Shown here piece by piece: positions 50,151 through 58,686 of a DNA stretch of 64,000 nt. Made by a program: the position numbers and the translations under genes. Positions within the stretch are counted from its first letter, which is position 1, and each line of letters begins with the position of its first letter. The stretch is from NCBI GenBank assembly GCA_030055525.1, contig JASFYJ010000001.1, forward strand, positions 152,616 through 216,615, read 5' to 3'. The stretch comes from Archaeoglobales archaeon. GTDB taxonomy: Archaea; Halobacteriota; Archaeoglobi; Archaeoglobales; Archaeoglobaceae. The notes beneath the pieces are model-generated. The model made no database searches. It was not told the origin of the DNA and saw only the letters and a program-made list of their open reading frames with translations.

Positions 50151-51353
50151 ATGATCGAGATCAAAGAGGCAAAAAAAGCTTACTATGAAGGTACACATAG
50201 AATCAGAAGACCAGAAGATACGCTAAGATGGATAGAGCCAAAATTAAGCTTAGCAGGAATAACTAGAGTAGCCAACATAACTGGACTGGATAGAATAGGC
50301 ATTCCCATTTTCTCAGCTATAAGACCCTCCGCCGCTGAAGGGGCTGTTTCTGTTTATTCTGGAAAAGGTATCACCGAAACACTTGCAAAGATCTCAGCAA
50401 TAATGGAGGGGTTCGAAAGATACTCTGCAGAGTTTAGAGATGAAAAGATCATTAAAGGGACCTATTCTCAGCTATTGAGAAACTACAATGTTTTAGATCC
50501 AGAATCGCTAATCTTGCCAAAAGATCTGCCATACTCAAAAAACGACTCCGTGATAAGATGGACCTGGGGATTCGATTTAATGAGCAAAGAGGAGATACTT
50601 GTACCCGTAAGTGCAGTTTATCACCCCTATTACCCTAAAGGAGATCTTCACCTCTTCAGAACGAACACGAACGGGTTAGCGGCGGGAAACTCAATAGAGG
50701 AGGCGATATTTCATGGACTTATGGAAGTAATTGAAAGAGATGCGTGGAGTATCGCCGAATTTTGTCGTAAAGGTGGGAGAATAATAGAAACAGACAGTGA
50801 ATTAGTGAATACATTGATAGAGAAATTCAAAGCAGCTTCTGTTGATATAATATTGAGAGATATAACGAGTGACATACCCATAACTGTGATTGCAGCAGTT
50901 TCAGACGATCTACTACTTAAAGATCCCGCTTTATTAACCATAGGCTTTGGAGCACACTTGGATCCGGAGATAGCGGCAATAAGAGCCTTACTTGAAGTTG
51001 CGCAGAGCAGAGTTGTGCAGATTCAGGGAGCAAGGGAAGACACTGTTAAAGCTGAACTTATGAGAAAAATCGGTTATGATAGGATGAAAAGACTAAACAA
51101 ACACTGGTTTGAAGAAGGGGATGTAGCTAAGTTGGAGAAGCTTCCAAATTTATCTTCTGAATATATAAAATCCGATATTGAGAAAACCCTATCCATGCTT
51201 AAGAGTAGGGGGTTTGAAAAGGTGATAGCCGTGAATTTAACAAGAGCAGAACTTGAAGTCCCAACAGTAAGAGTTATAGTTCCCGGGCTAGAGGTCTTTG
51301 GAATAGATCCAGCAAGAGTTGGAGAGAGAATAATCGAATTCAGAAGAAGATGA
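50151..51353 (+). CDS. ycaO: YcaO-family thioamide/azoline-forming enzyme (methanogenesis marker 1 type)
   Basis: A 400-residue YcaO protein. ATP-binding residues lie in ERYSAEF (E-x-x-x-E) and in the E-R-D-A-W helix (LMEVIERDAWSIAEF); AHLDPEIAAIRALLEVAQSR is the second conserved acidic region. The tfuA-like gene follows with an ATGA overlap. In methanogens, YcaO-TfuA makes thioglycine in methyl-coenzyme M reductase. The target here is unknown since no mcr gene is visible. The C-terminus lacks a PxPxP motif typical of azoline-forming YcaO. Confidence 0.85.
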   Translation: MIEIKEAKKAYYEGTHRIRRPEDTLRWIEPKLSLAGITRVANITGLDRIGIPIFSAIRPSAAEGAVSVYSGKGITETLAKISAIMEGFERYSAEFRDEKIIKGTYSQLLRNYNVLDPESLILPKDLPYSKNDSVIRWTWGFDLMSKEEILVPVSAVYHPYYPKGDLHLFRTNTNGLAAGNSIEEAIFHGLMEVIERDAWSIAEFCRKGGRIIETDSELVNTLIEKFKAASVDIILRDITSDIPITVIAAVSDDLLLKDPALLTIGFGAHLDPEIAAIRALLEVAQSRVVQIQGAREDTVKAELMRKIGYDRMKRLNKHWFEEGDVAKLEKLPNLSSEYIKSDIEKTLSMLKSRGFEKVIAVNLTRAELEVPTVRVIVPGLEVFGIDPARVGERIIEFRRR

Positions 51354-52003
51354 GAACAGTTATATTTACAGGACCAAGTTTGAGCCACGAAGAGGCGAGA
51401 TCTATTTTCGACTCTGCTGAATACAGGCCGCCAATAAAGAGAGGTGATGCCATAAAAGCTGCCAGAGATGGCTTCGAGATAATTGGCATCATTGATGGAG
51501 TATTTTTGCAGGATGTTGCAGTATCTCCGAGAGAACTGCTGGAGGTTATAAAGAGCGGTGTAAAGGTTGTTGGAGGAGGTAGCATTGGTGCTTTAAGAGC
51601 TGCAGAGCTTAGCGAATTTGGGATGATAGGAGTGGGAGAGATTTTCAGGATGTTTAAAGAAGGTATCCTAGATTCCGACGATGAGGTTGCAGTAATTTTC
51701 AACCCTATGACCTACGAGCCACTTTCCGAGCCGCTTGTGAATATACGAAGCACTGTTGCAAAGCTAACGGCAATGCAGCTTATAGAAAAAAAGTTAGGTG
51801 AGGAGATCTTAAATATAGCAAAGAACCTTCACTACTCAAGAAGAAGTTACCGTACGATACTGAAGTTGGCTGCAGATAGAGGGATGATTGGCGAGAGAGA
51901 TCTTGAAAAACTAAATGAAATCTTTGAAAAAAATCGGGTCGATTTGAAAAAACTCGATGCCGTAAAAGTCGTTGAAAAGGTGAAAGAGTTATCTAAGATT
52001 TAA
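51350..52003 (+). CDS. TfuA-like protein
   Basis: A 217-residue TfuA-family protein: VIFTGPSLSHEEARSIF at the N-terminus, RPPIKRGDAIKAARDG, GIIDGVFLQDVAVSPRELLE, and VVGGGSIGALRAAEL. These are the conserved blocks of the family, which pairs with YcaO enzymes; TfuA is thought to deliver sulfide to YcaO for thioamidation. Start overlaps the ycaO stop, so the two are co-translated. Its end overlaps the convergent radical SAM gene by 11 nt. Confidence 0.88.
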   Translation: MRTVIFTGPSLSHEEARSIFDSAEYRPPIKRGDAIKAARDGFEIIGIIDGVFLQDVAVSPRELLEVIKSGVKVVGGGSIGALRAAELSEFGMIGVGEIFRMFKEGILDSDDEVAVIFNPMTYEPLSEPLVNIRSTVAKLTAMQLIEKKLGEEILNIAKNLHYSRRSYRTILKLAADRGMIGERDLEKLNEIFEKNRVDLKKLDAVKVVEKVKELSKI

Positions 52004-53030
52004 GAAGTTCATATATAGCTGAACAGCCGCCGCATCTGGGGCAACCTGCTTTAAATTTCATCTCCACATTATAGTCATCTTTTATCTCCCTTAGAGCGTT
52101 GTGCACATCTAAAACATAATTAAAATCAACCTTTCTAAAATCAAATGGAGAAGGTCTGAATGGAGCGATGTAAGGTACTACAGCGTTTTCGCTCATAACT
52201 TTAAAACCCTCTAAAACGCTCTCCTTGCTTTCTCCAAGTCCAACCAGAAGCCAAGAAGAGACGTTCCATTCTCCAAAAATTTCTACAGCATCCTTCCAAG
52301 CTTTTAAGTACTCATCTATGCTAGGCTTCCCAGGCACGACTAAATTACGGATTTTTCTATCGAAAGTTTCTACGTGGATTCCAATTGTATCTATACCTGC
52401 CGAATAAAGCATCTCAAAATATCTTCTGTCCACAGGCTCAATCTGTGCGTGTAATGGAATATCCAACTCTTGTCTAATTCTTTCTGCAATTTTAGCGAAT
52501 TTTATAGCTCCTTTATCCTTTAAGTTCACAGTACCTGTAGTAAGCGTAAGATGCCTTCTTCTATCTTCCTCGTACGCAACTTTAACGGCTTCAAATATAT
52601 CTTCGGGATCCTTTTCAAAAATTTGCTGCTCGATTACGTTCTTATCTATTGAACAGAAAATACACTTCTTACCCATTTCGATGTGTATGCATCTTCTTGA
52701 TGCTGCAGTTACAAGGGCATCTATACCGTCCAAAGCCACATATCTCCCAGCAGATATTCCCTTTATTTCGTGCTTGTAGTATTCAGCTTTTGGTAAATAA
52801 GCCTCCCCCAACTTTTCTTCAGCCTTAAAAACATAGTATTTGTCATCAATTCTGACCATCCTGTAAGGAGAATACTTAGCATACCATTGCTTTACTGGGG
52901 CTGAGATAACTGAACCTTTCAGAGATAAACCTACGCCACCTACAGGCCCACCTCCACCCCTTCTTAGTGGCTCAATCGGGGCGTTTATTCCAAAAATTAA
53001 TATTTCAAGTTTCGTTCTGTAGTCAAGCAT
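51993..53030 (-). CDS. radical SAM protein with unusual CX8CX2C motif (COG2516/MSMEG_0568-like)
   Basis: A 345-residue protein with a radical SAM fold. The cluster motif is C114-x8-C123-x2-C126 (CIHIEMGKKCIFC), spaced like biotin-synthase-related proteins of the COG2516/MSMEG_0568 type, not CX3CX2C. RRGGGGPVGGVG near residue 25 also fits that group. The C-terminus has three more cysteines (CPRCGGC), which may hold an extra cluster. TTGTVNLKDKGA follows the SAM site. Substrate unknown. It is the second gene of a minus-strand pair; its start overlaps the marker-11-like gene by 8 nt. Confidence 0.75.
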   Translation of the reverse strand: MLDYRTKLEILIFGINAPIEPLRRGGGGPVGGVGLSLKGSVISAPVKQWYAKYSPYRMVRIDDKYYVFKAEEKLGEAYLPKAEYYKHEIKGISAGRYVALDGIDALVTAASRRCIHIEMGKKCIFCSIDKNVIEQQIFEKDPEDIFEAVKVAYEEDRRRHLTLTTGTVNLKDKGAIKFAKIAERIRQELDIPLHAQIEPVDRRYFEMLYSAGIDTIGIHVETFDRKIRNLVVPGKPSIDEYLKAWKDAVEIFGEWNVSSWLLVGLGESKESVLEGFKVMSENAVVPYIAPFRPSPFDFRKVDFNYVLDVHNALREIKDDYNVEMKFKAGCPRCGGCSAIYELLKS

Positions 53031-53961
53031 AAACCTTTACTGCCTCTTCCGGAGAATCACAAAATGCGAGTGCTGCTATCGCTCCAATCAGTCCATTTTC
53101 ACCACTAATTACGTAGGTTTCTATATCAAGTTCATCTGCAATTTTGTATGCATCCTTAAGATCGACAAGTTCGGATTTCACCCTTTCTCCATACTTCCTT
53201 AGCTTTTCAGGTATGGCTATTTTTCTGTACACAGCCATCGAAGTATTATCGCTGAGAGTTTTTTCTTTTAATTCTTTCTTGAAAGCCTGAATCAGTTCGC
53301 TTGCTCTTTGAGTTGCAAATGTTGCAGAGATAGATACGCAGTTAGTTGTTTTTTTCGGATTTTTTGTATAAAGTTGCGTTATGGTATGTAATAGATAATA
53401 ACCGTAGCCTTCGGACTCTATTTTTGTTGCTATTTCGTTCACTAAACTCCAAGTTGCACCTTTCTCTTTGTTGTCTGTGTCATCTACACCTATTACTATC
53501 TTCTCATACTTTTTGAGCTTAAGTTTTGCTTTACCAAGCTTCCCTCCACCACCAAGCTCAACTATCTCTATACCCTCCACATCTTCCGCCATACCTCTAC
53601 AAACTGTCGCAGCTATCCCTCCCCCAGCTAAGCCCGCGTATGTTATCTCTATTCTTTCACCGACAACAGCCTCCTCAATTCCTGCTCCAGCTATCCCAGG
53701 AACGAGTTTTAGTTCTGTTTTTCCAGGCTTTAAAACAAATATGTTTCTAGCTCCCTCTCTTCTGGCTTTTACTATCAAATCGCTTACTCTTGGATAATGG
53801 TAAACCTCCCATGCTGCTCCACCGTAGCATCTGTTCCTTGCATGAAACTCATGTAGCTCTATAAGGTCCCCGTCAGTCATAGCAACGACCCTTGCATAAG
53901 GGGATATCCAAGCAACGTTTCCGTACTGTTTAAGCAGATCTTCTTTGCTAATGTAAGTCAT
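53023..53961 (-). CDS. methanogenesis marker protein 11-like (DDTD domain)
   Basis: A 312-residue protein that fits the methanogenesis marker 11 family as I know it: an N-terminal domain with GAGIEEAVVGERIEITYAG and CRGMAEDVEGIEIVELGGGG, then IGVDDTDNKEKGATWSLVNE. The DDTD motif resembles the catalytic/ATP-binding motif of TiaS-type enzymes, and TTNCVSISATFA and DNTSMAVYRKI follow. Function is unknown; the family is found in methanogens and some relatives. It is translationally coupled to the radical SAM gene. I am fairly but not completely sure of the family. Confidence 0.7.
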   Translation of the reverse strand: MTYISKEDLLKQYGNVAWISPYARVVAMTDGDLIELHEFHARNRCYGGAAWEVYHYPRVSDLIVKARREGARNIFVLKPGKTELKLVPGIAGAGIEEAVVGERIEITYAGLAGGGIAATVCRGMAEDVEGIEIVELGGGGKLGKAKLKLKKYEKIVIGVDDTDNKEKGATWSLVNEIATKIESEGYGYYLLHTITQLYTKNPKKTTNCVSISATFATQRASELIQAFKKELKEKTLSDNTSMAVYRKIAIPEKLRKYGERVKSELVDLKDAYKIADELDIETYVISGENGLIGAIAALAFCDSPEEAVKVYA

Positions 53962-54042
53962 ACATATCCTTGATTTTAACCTGATTAAAAGTTTTTTGGT
54001 TAACAGAGCGAAAGATTTAACAATTAGAGATCATAGTTTTTT

Positions 54043-55092
54043 GTGTCCAAAAGATTTTTTGAAAAGGTGAGAGAAAGAACAGAGAAACTCAGAGAAGTTG
54101 AAGGTGCTTGTGGTATATGTCATAGTGTAGTTGAAGCTATAACTGATGCAGGAGGTTCAGTTTCTGCTTATGAAAAACCAAATGGTATTTTGGCCGTCTT
54201 AAAGGATGATGAGGGTGAAGAAATTGGTAGAGGATTTGACATAGTATGGTCTCCTGCAATCCTCGATGCTGAAATAGAAGCCGATATTATTCCAAAAACA
54301 TTGAAAGAGAAGCTTGAAGGAGTTATAAGTGAACAAGAAGAGATAAAGAAGGTGGCAGATCTGTTCGGTTTTGGAAGAGTTGTCTCTCCATCGGTTTTAG
54401 CTCTTGAATATGTAAAAAACCTCGGAGGACGAACTACAATTAGAAGAGAAGGTATTGGTGTTGTTGCAAGAATTTTCAACGCCAAAAACGAGCTAATAGC
54501 GGAATCTTCTCTTTCCTACTGTCCAACTTGTGCAATAGTCAAAGCTGTTATAAAGAACGACGAGATATTCGATCATGTAAAAGAGAAGCTAAAAAATGCT
54601 AGAAACACTGGAAAATTGAAGTTTGAACTTGAAGTCGAAAACAGATACGAAGCTAAAGGTGGAGCTGTAAAGGCGAGTATAATCGGAAAAGATCGTGTGC
54701 TTGCAGATAAAGTTGTTGGTTGCTGTATCGCATATGCAACAACGAAGGCTGAGATAGCTGCAGGATTAGTTTCGAAGGAGAGTGCGAGAAGATTTAAAGC
54801 ATATTGCAACCTCTGCCCAATGAAACACTGCTGGATGGAAAAATCGATGGGGGCTGTAGGGAATATAGTTCTTAGCAGATTGTCTGAGATAGGTGTTGAA
54901 ATAGAAGTAACGGCAGAGGGGTTCATAGTTGCAAAAATACCTGGAGAAGGGATAATCGGCCGTGGTACACTTTGTTCTCTAAGCGCTCTTACAAACATGC
55001 TTTTAACATCCGATGCTACAAAACTGCTAAAACCCTCGCCAGCTAGGAGATTTCCAGAAGCTGTAGAGAACAAAAGTGAGGAGAAAAGTTAA
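54043..55092 (+). CDS. cysteine-rich protein, unknown function
   Basis: A 349-residue protein I do not recognise. Three cysteine motifs are visible: GACGICHSVVEA (C23, C26), SYCPTCAIVKAV (C160, C163), and a C-terminal group CNLCPMKHC (C255, C258, C263), plus adjacent C227 and C228. This could accommodate an Fe-S cluster or zinc. Internal sequence alternates strands (e.g. GILAVLKDDEGEEIGRGFDI) and helices. It starts with GTG and has a TATA-like element at about 25 nt, so it is probably leaderless. Its neighbours (marker 11, YcaO) suggest a link to the same unknown pathway. Confidence 0.6.
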   Translation: MSKRFFEKVRERTEKLREVEGACGICHSVVEAITDAGGSVSAYEKPNGILAVLKDDEGEEIGRGFDIVWSPAILDAEIEADIIPKTLKEKLEGVISEQEEIKKVADLFGFGRVVSPSVLALEYVKNLGGRTTIRREGIGVVARIFNAKNELIAESSLSYCPTCAIVKAVIKNDEIFDHVKEKLKNARNTGKLKFELEVENRYEAKGGAVKASIIGKDRVLADKVVGCCIAYATTKAEIAAGLVSKESARRFKAYCNLCPMKHCWMEKSMGAVGNIVLSRLSEIGVEIEVTAEGFIVAKIPGEGIIGRGTLCSLSALTNMLLTSDATKLLKPSPARRFPEAVENKSEEKS

Positions 55093-55133
55093 AAAAACAA
55101 GTTTTTTATACTAGATAATCTTCAAAATTTACC

Positions 55134-57074
55134 ATGCACGTCGTCGTAGTTGGTGCAGGTACGATGGGGCATGGAATTGCTGAAGTTTGCGCAATAGCTG
55201 GACATGATGTTACAATGATAGACTTAAATGAGGAGATCCTGAAAAACGCATTAAATAGGATAAAATGGAGTCTCGAGAAATTTGAAAGGAAAGGACTTGC
55301 AACTTCCGAAGTTTTCTCAAGGATAAAGGCTACAACAAACATTGAAGTAGCAAAAAATGCAGATTTTGTAATAGAGGCTGTTGTTGAGAGAACAGAGGTA
55401 AAAAAAGACGTTTTTAAAAAATTGGATGAAATATGCAGGGAGGAGGTTATACTCTCAACAAATACATCTACTATACCAATTAGTGACATAGCTTCAGCAA
55501 CGAAAAGAGAAGAAAAGGTTATAGGTCTGCATTTTTTCAATCCTCCAACTTTGATAAGGTTAGTTGAGATAATAAAAGGAGAAAAAACCAGCGAAGATAC
55601 ATTGAAAAAAACTATTAAATTTGCCGAAAATATTGGAATGGACTACGTTGTCGTCAAGAGGGATGTTCCGGGATTTCTAATAAATAGAATAAACGTAAGA
55701 GTTATCGCTGAAGCTTTAAGAATGCTTGAAGAATATAAACCAGAAGAGGTTGATTCAGCCCTAATTTACAGGCTTGGCTTCCCGATGGGAATTTTTGAGG
55801 TTCTTGATTTCAGTGGAGTCGATGTAGCTTACAACGTGATGCTTGAGATGAAAAGGAGAGGTTTTGAGATCGAAATTCCAAAAATAATAGAGGAGATGGT
55901 CAAAGAAGGGAGACTCGGAATGAAAACGGGGCGAGGTTTCTATGAATACGGCGGATTCTATGGAAGGGCCAAAATTCCAAAGAATTTAGCTTACAAAACT
56001 AGACCACTAAGGATATTAGCACCAGCTGTTAATGAAGCCGCTTGGATCTTAAGAAACGATGTTGCAAGCAGAGAAGACGTAGATAAAGCTACTGTAAAAG
56101 GTATGGGTTATCCAAAGGGAATTCTGAAGTTTGCTGACTCTTATGGATTGGACTTGATATTGGAGATACTTCAAACAAGAAAAGGTCAAACCGGTTTGAA
56201 GGAGTACGAACCGGATGAAATGTTAATAAAGATGGTGAGCGAAAACAAGCTCGGAATGAAGAGCGGAGAAGGATTTTACAAATGGAACTATGAGCGTTTA
56301 GCCTACAAAACAGTTGAATATGAAAAAAGACACTATTACGCAATCGTAACAATGGCTAGACCAGATAAGTTGAACGCTCTCAATGAGGACATGTGGAAAG
56401 AGCTCAAAGAAGCGTTTGAAAAAGCTTTAAGGGATTCTGATGTTCGTGTTGTATTAATAACAGGAAAAGGTAGAGCTTTTTCTGCTGGGGATGATATAGC
56501 GGTTATGGGATCATGGGGAAGCTTCATCGATGGTGTAAACTTCTTTGAGAAGGTTGCCATGCCCTATGTGAAGCTTTTAGCTGAATACGAGAAACCAACA
56601 ATCTCTCTAGTTAATGGAATAGCTTTTGGAGGTGGAATGGAAATAAATCTACTTTTTGATGTAGTTGTTGCAACTGAAAATGCAAGGTTTGCAATACCTG
56701 AAGGGCTGATAGGTGCTATACCACCCATAGCATCATCCTTAGGTTTTATAGAGTTAGGAAAGAAGATAGCTTACTATGCTCTCACTGGAGAAGAGATGGA
56801 TGCAGAAGAGGCAAAAGAAATCGGTTTGGTAGACCTAATTGTTCCATCTGAACAGATAAACGACGTAGCCATCGAACTTGTAGATAAAATTTTAAGAGTT
56901 TCACCTTTAGCTGCGAAAGCAATAAAATCAACTATGAACTCTATAAGATCATCCTACAAAGCTTTTATCGAAAGAGGAGGAAAAGAAATAGAACTTTTGA
57001 TTCCAACAGAAGATTTCAGCGAGGGTATGAGAGCATTTACACAAAAAAGGAGACCAGAATGGAAAGGAAAATAA
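55134..57074 (+). CDS. fused 3-hydroxyacyl-CoA dehydrogenase/enoyl-CoA hydratase
   Basis: A 646-residue bifunctional protein. Residues 1-~380 are the dehydrogenase: VVVGAGTMGHGIAEVCAIAG, the STNTSTIPISDIA loop, LHFFNPPTLIRLVEI with catalytic His and the GRLGMKTGRGFYEYG ending. Residues ~395-646 are a crotonase-fold hydratase with AFSAGDDIAVMG, NGIAFGGGMEINLLFD and IPEGLIGAIPP, the latter two supplying the acidic catalytic pair. The order (dehydrogenase first) is the archaeal one, as in Metallosphaera crotonyl-CoA hydratase/3-hydroxybutyryl-CoA dehydrogenase. It could connect crotonyl-CoA to acetoacetyl-CoA, fitting the 19.5-24.7 kb operon. A TTTTATACTA promoter lies ~25 nt upstream. Confidence 0.92.
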   Translation: MHVVVVGAGTMGHGIAEVCAIAGHDVTMIDLNEEILKNALNRIKWSLEKFERKGLATSEVFSRIKATTNIEVAKNADFVIEAVVERTEVKKDVFKKLDEICREEVILSTNTSTIPISDIASATKREEKVIGLHFFNPPTLIRLVEIIKGEKTSEDTLKKTIKFAENIGMDYVVVKRDVPGFLINRINVRVIAEALRMLEEYKPEEVDSALIYRLGFPMGIFEVLDFSGVDVAYNVMLEMKRRGFEIEIPKIIEEMVKEGRLGMKTGRGFYEYGGFYGRAKIPKNLAYKTRPLRILAPAVNEAAWILRNDVASREDVDKATVKGMGYPKGILKFADSYGLDLILEILQTRKGQTGLKEYEPDEMLIKMVSENKLGMKSGEGFYKWNYERLAYKTVEYEKRHYYAIVTMARPDKLNALNEDMWKELKEAFEKALRDSDVRVVLITGKGRAFSAGDDIAVMGSWGSFIDGVNFFEKVAMPYVKLLAEYEKPTISLVNGIAFGGGMEINLLFDVVVATENARFAIPEGLIGAIPPIASSLGFIELGKKIAYYALTGEEMDAEEAKEIGLVDLIVPSEQINDVAIELVDKILRVSPLAAKAIKSTMNSIRSSYKAFIERGGKEIELLIPTEDFSEGMRAFTQKRRPEWKGK

Positions 57075-57090
57075 TATAAATTTTTAAGTT

Positions 57091-57621
57091 TTATTTTTCA
57101 ATTGTGGGTTGAATTTTCTTTCCAAAAACAACAAAATCTCTTCCCCCCAAATGCAGCAGTATGTCTTTTTTCCAAACTTTGGAAAAGGCTGTCGAATCTG
57201 CGTAAGATTCCAAGACCTTCGATATATAAACGACGTGATCTCCTGCTTCAACCTTCTTTTCAACAATACACTCCATGTTTGCTAGACAATCGTCCAAAAC
57301 GTAAGTTTTAACTTTTTTAGCTCTGCTAACTTTTAATTTGCAGACTGAAATTTTATCAAGCTCTCTTCCACTCTTGGTTCCGGCTATCCAGACGGAATTC
57401 ACAAGTTCTGGCGGGGGCACATTTACAGTGAACTCGTTAGTTTTTTCAATTATATCGTATGTATAGTTCTCCTTCCATATCGCCACTGCCAACATAAAAG
57501 GCTCATCGCATACAGGAGTTATCCAACTGCATGCCATTACGTTTGGTTTTTCACCAGCACAGATAAGTACAACTGGCCGGGGATGCAGTAATCTGTAAGC
57601 ATCTTCAACGTCCCCCTTCAT
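57091..57621 (-). CDS. flavin reductase-like FMN-binding protein
   Basis: About 176 residues, a split-barrel flavoprotein. The N-terminal HPRPVVLICAGEKPNVMACSW-type region (P-x-P-V/VMACSWITP), the PFMLAVAIW strand and the FTVNVPPPELVNSVWIAGTKSGRE loop are typical of the flavin reductase/flavoredoxin family. Candidate roles are electron transfer or flavin reduction with NAD(P)H. GAGGAGA precedes ATG 57621, preferred over an upstream TTG. It is the last gene of the suf-cysS-DUF1786 run. Confidence 0.8.
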   Translation of the reverse strand: MKGDVEDAYRLLHPRPVVLICAGEKPNVMACSWITPVCDEPFMLAVAIWKENYTYDIIEKTNEFTVNVPPPELVNSVWIAGTKSGRELDKISVCKLKVSRAKKVKTYVLDDCLANMECIVEKKVEAGDHVVYISKVLESYADSTAFSKVWKKDILLHLGGRDFVVFGKKIQPTIEK

Positions 57622-57642
57622 ACTATCTCCTCTCAAAACCTT

Positions 57643-58686
57643 CTAATAATATTTTCCAAAAACTTGTTCAGAAGAGAACTCACAAACTCCTTTTTCAGAA
57701 AGCATAAACAAAATACCCAAGTTTCCAGTAATCATTGGATCTCCTTTGACCTCCTCGATGTCTAAAAGCCAAGAATTTGGGCCAGTACATACTGCACTCT
57801 TAACATCTATCACTTCTCTAACTAAACATCCATGGCCGCCATCGTTAAAGACATCTTCAAAGCTAAGTTTTCCCATAACGAATTTTTTAAGCAAGTTTCT
57901 AACTGCATCTCTACCTCTTTTCGCAACGACACTTGTATGGTGCTCTAAAAGTGACGTGATTTCATAGTTTTCGTTTATAATTGCTGCCGTTAGATGGGAA
58001 TTTCCAAAATTTACAAGTAATGCTGGAGGATTCGCAAACAAAGAACAGCCCGCTATCGCTGCAAAAACCGTGTCAACAACGTAAACCTCAGCACTTCTTT
58101 TATCTTTTATACAGCTAGCAACATCACGCATCCTGTTGAACTCTGCGGGAATTTCATCGTGCTTAAACATAAGTGAAGTTAGCTTGGAACTTTTCTTTAG
58201 AAGTTTTTCGAACATTCTAAATCTGAAAACTCTATTACTTTCTTTTGGTGAGAAACCGTGATCTTGAACAGCAATGGCGTAAATTTCTGGTAAATCGTAA
58301 TCTAAAGAACTTAGCATTTTTGAATAAAACTCTAAATCTACGTCTTTTGTTTCAAAACTCTCAAATTCGCCTTTTGGTTTTTCAATTTTGACTCCAATTT
58401 CTTTTACTTTTTCTAGATTGTCTGAGAATGTTAGAGCTGCTCTTTCATCAGCAAAAACGCGGAAGCCTTTAGAGATATGCTCCTTTACTGCGGAAGTTAT
58501 AGCCCCACCTCCCATAGTATAGCCGTAGAGAAAAACGTCTTTTTTAAATTTCCTAATTTTTGATGCTAGTATTTTTGTAGGAGAAGGCATTATTGCTTTT
58601 GGGCAGTTTCTCAAATTTTTATCTACATAGAGTAAAAAATCTTGCGTACCTGAACCTACATCTAAAGTAAAAATCAGACCAACCAC
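57643..58686 (-). CDS. DUF1786 ASKHA-fold protein
   Basis: A 347-residue protein of the DUF1786 family found mainly in methanogens and Archaeoglobales. The start IFTLDVGSGTQDFLLYVD has the phosphate-1 motif of sugar kinase/Hsp70/actin-like ATPases; LLVNFGNSHLTAAII is the second. Function unknown. It overlaps the cysS end by 13 nt and is followed by the flavin reductase, so these are co-transcribed. Confidence 0.75.
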   Translation of the reverse strand: MVGLIFTLDVGSGTQDFLLYVDKNLRNCPKAIMPSPTKILASKIRKFKKDVFLYGYTMGGGAITSAVKEHISKGFRVFADERAALTFSDNLEKVKEIGVKIEKPKGEFESFETKDVDLEFYSKMLSSLDYDLPEIYAIAVQDHGFSPKESNRVFRFRMFEKLLKKSSKLTSLMFKHDEIPAEFNRMRDVASCIKDKRSAEVYVVDTVFAAIAGCSLFANPPALLVNFGNSHLTAAIINENYEITSLLEHHTSVVAKRGRDAVRNLLKKFVMGKLSFEDVFNDGGHGCLVREVIDVKSAVCTGPNSWLLDIEEVKGDPMITGNLGILFMLSEKGVCEFSSEQVFGKYY

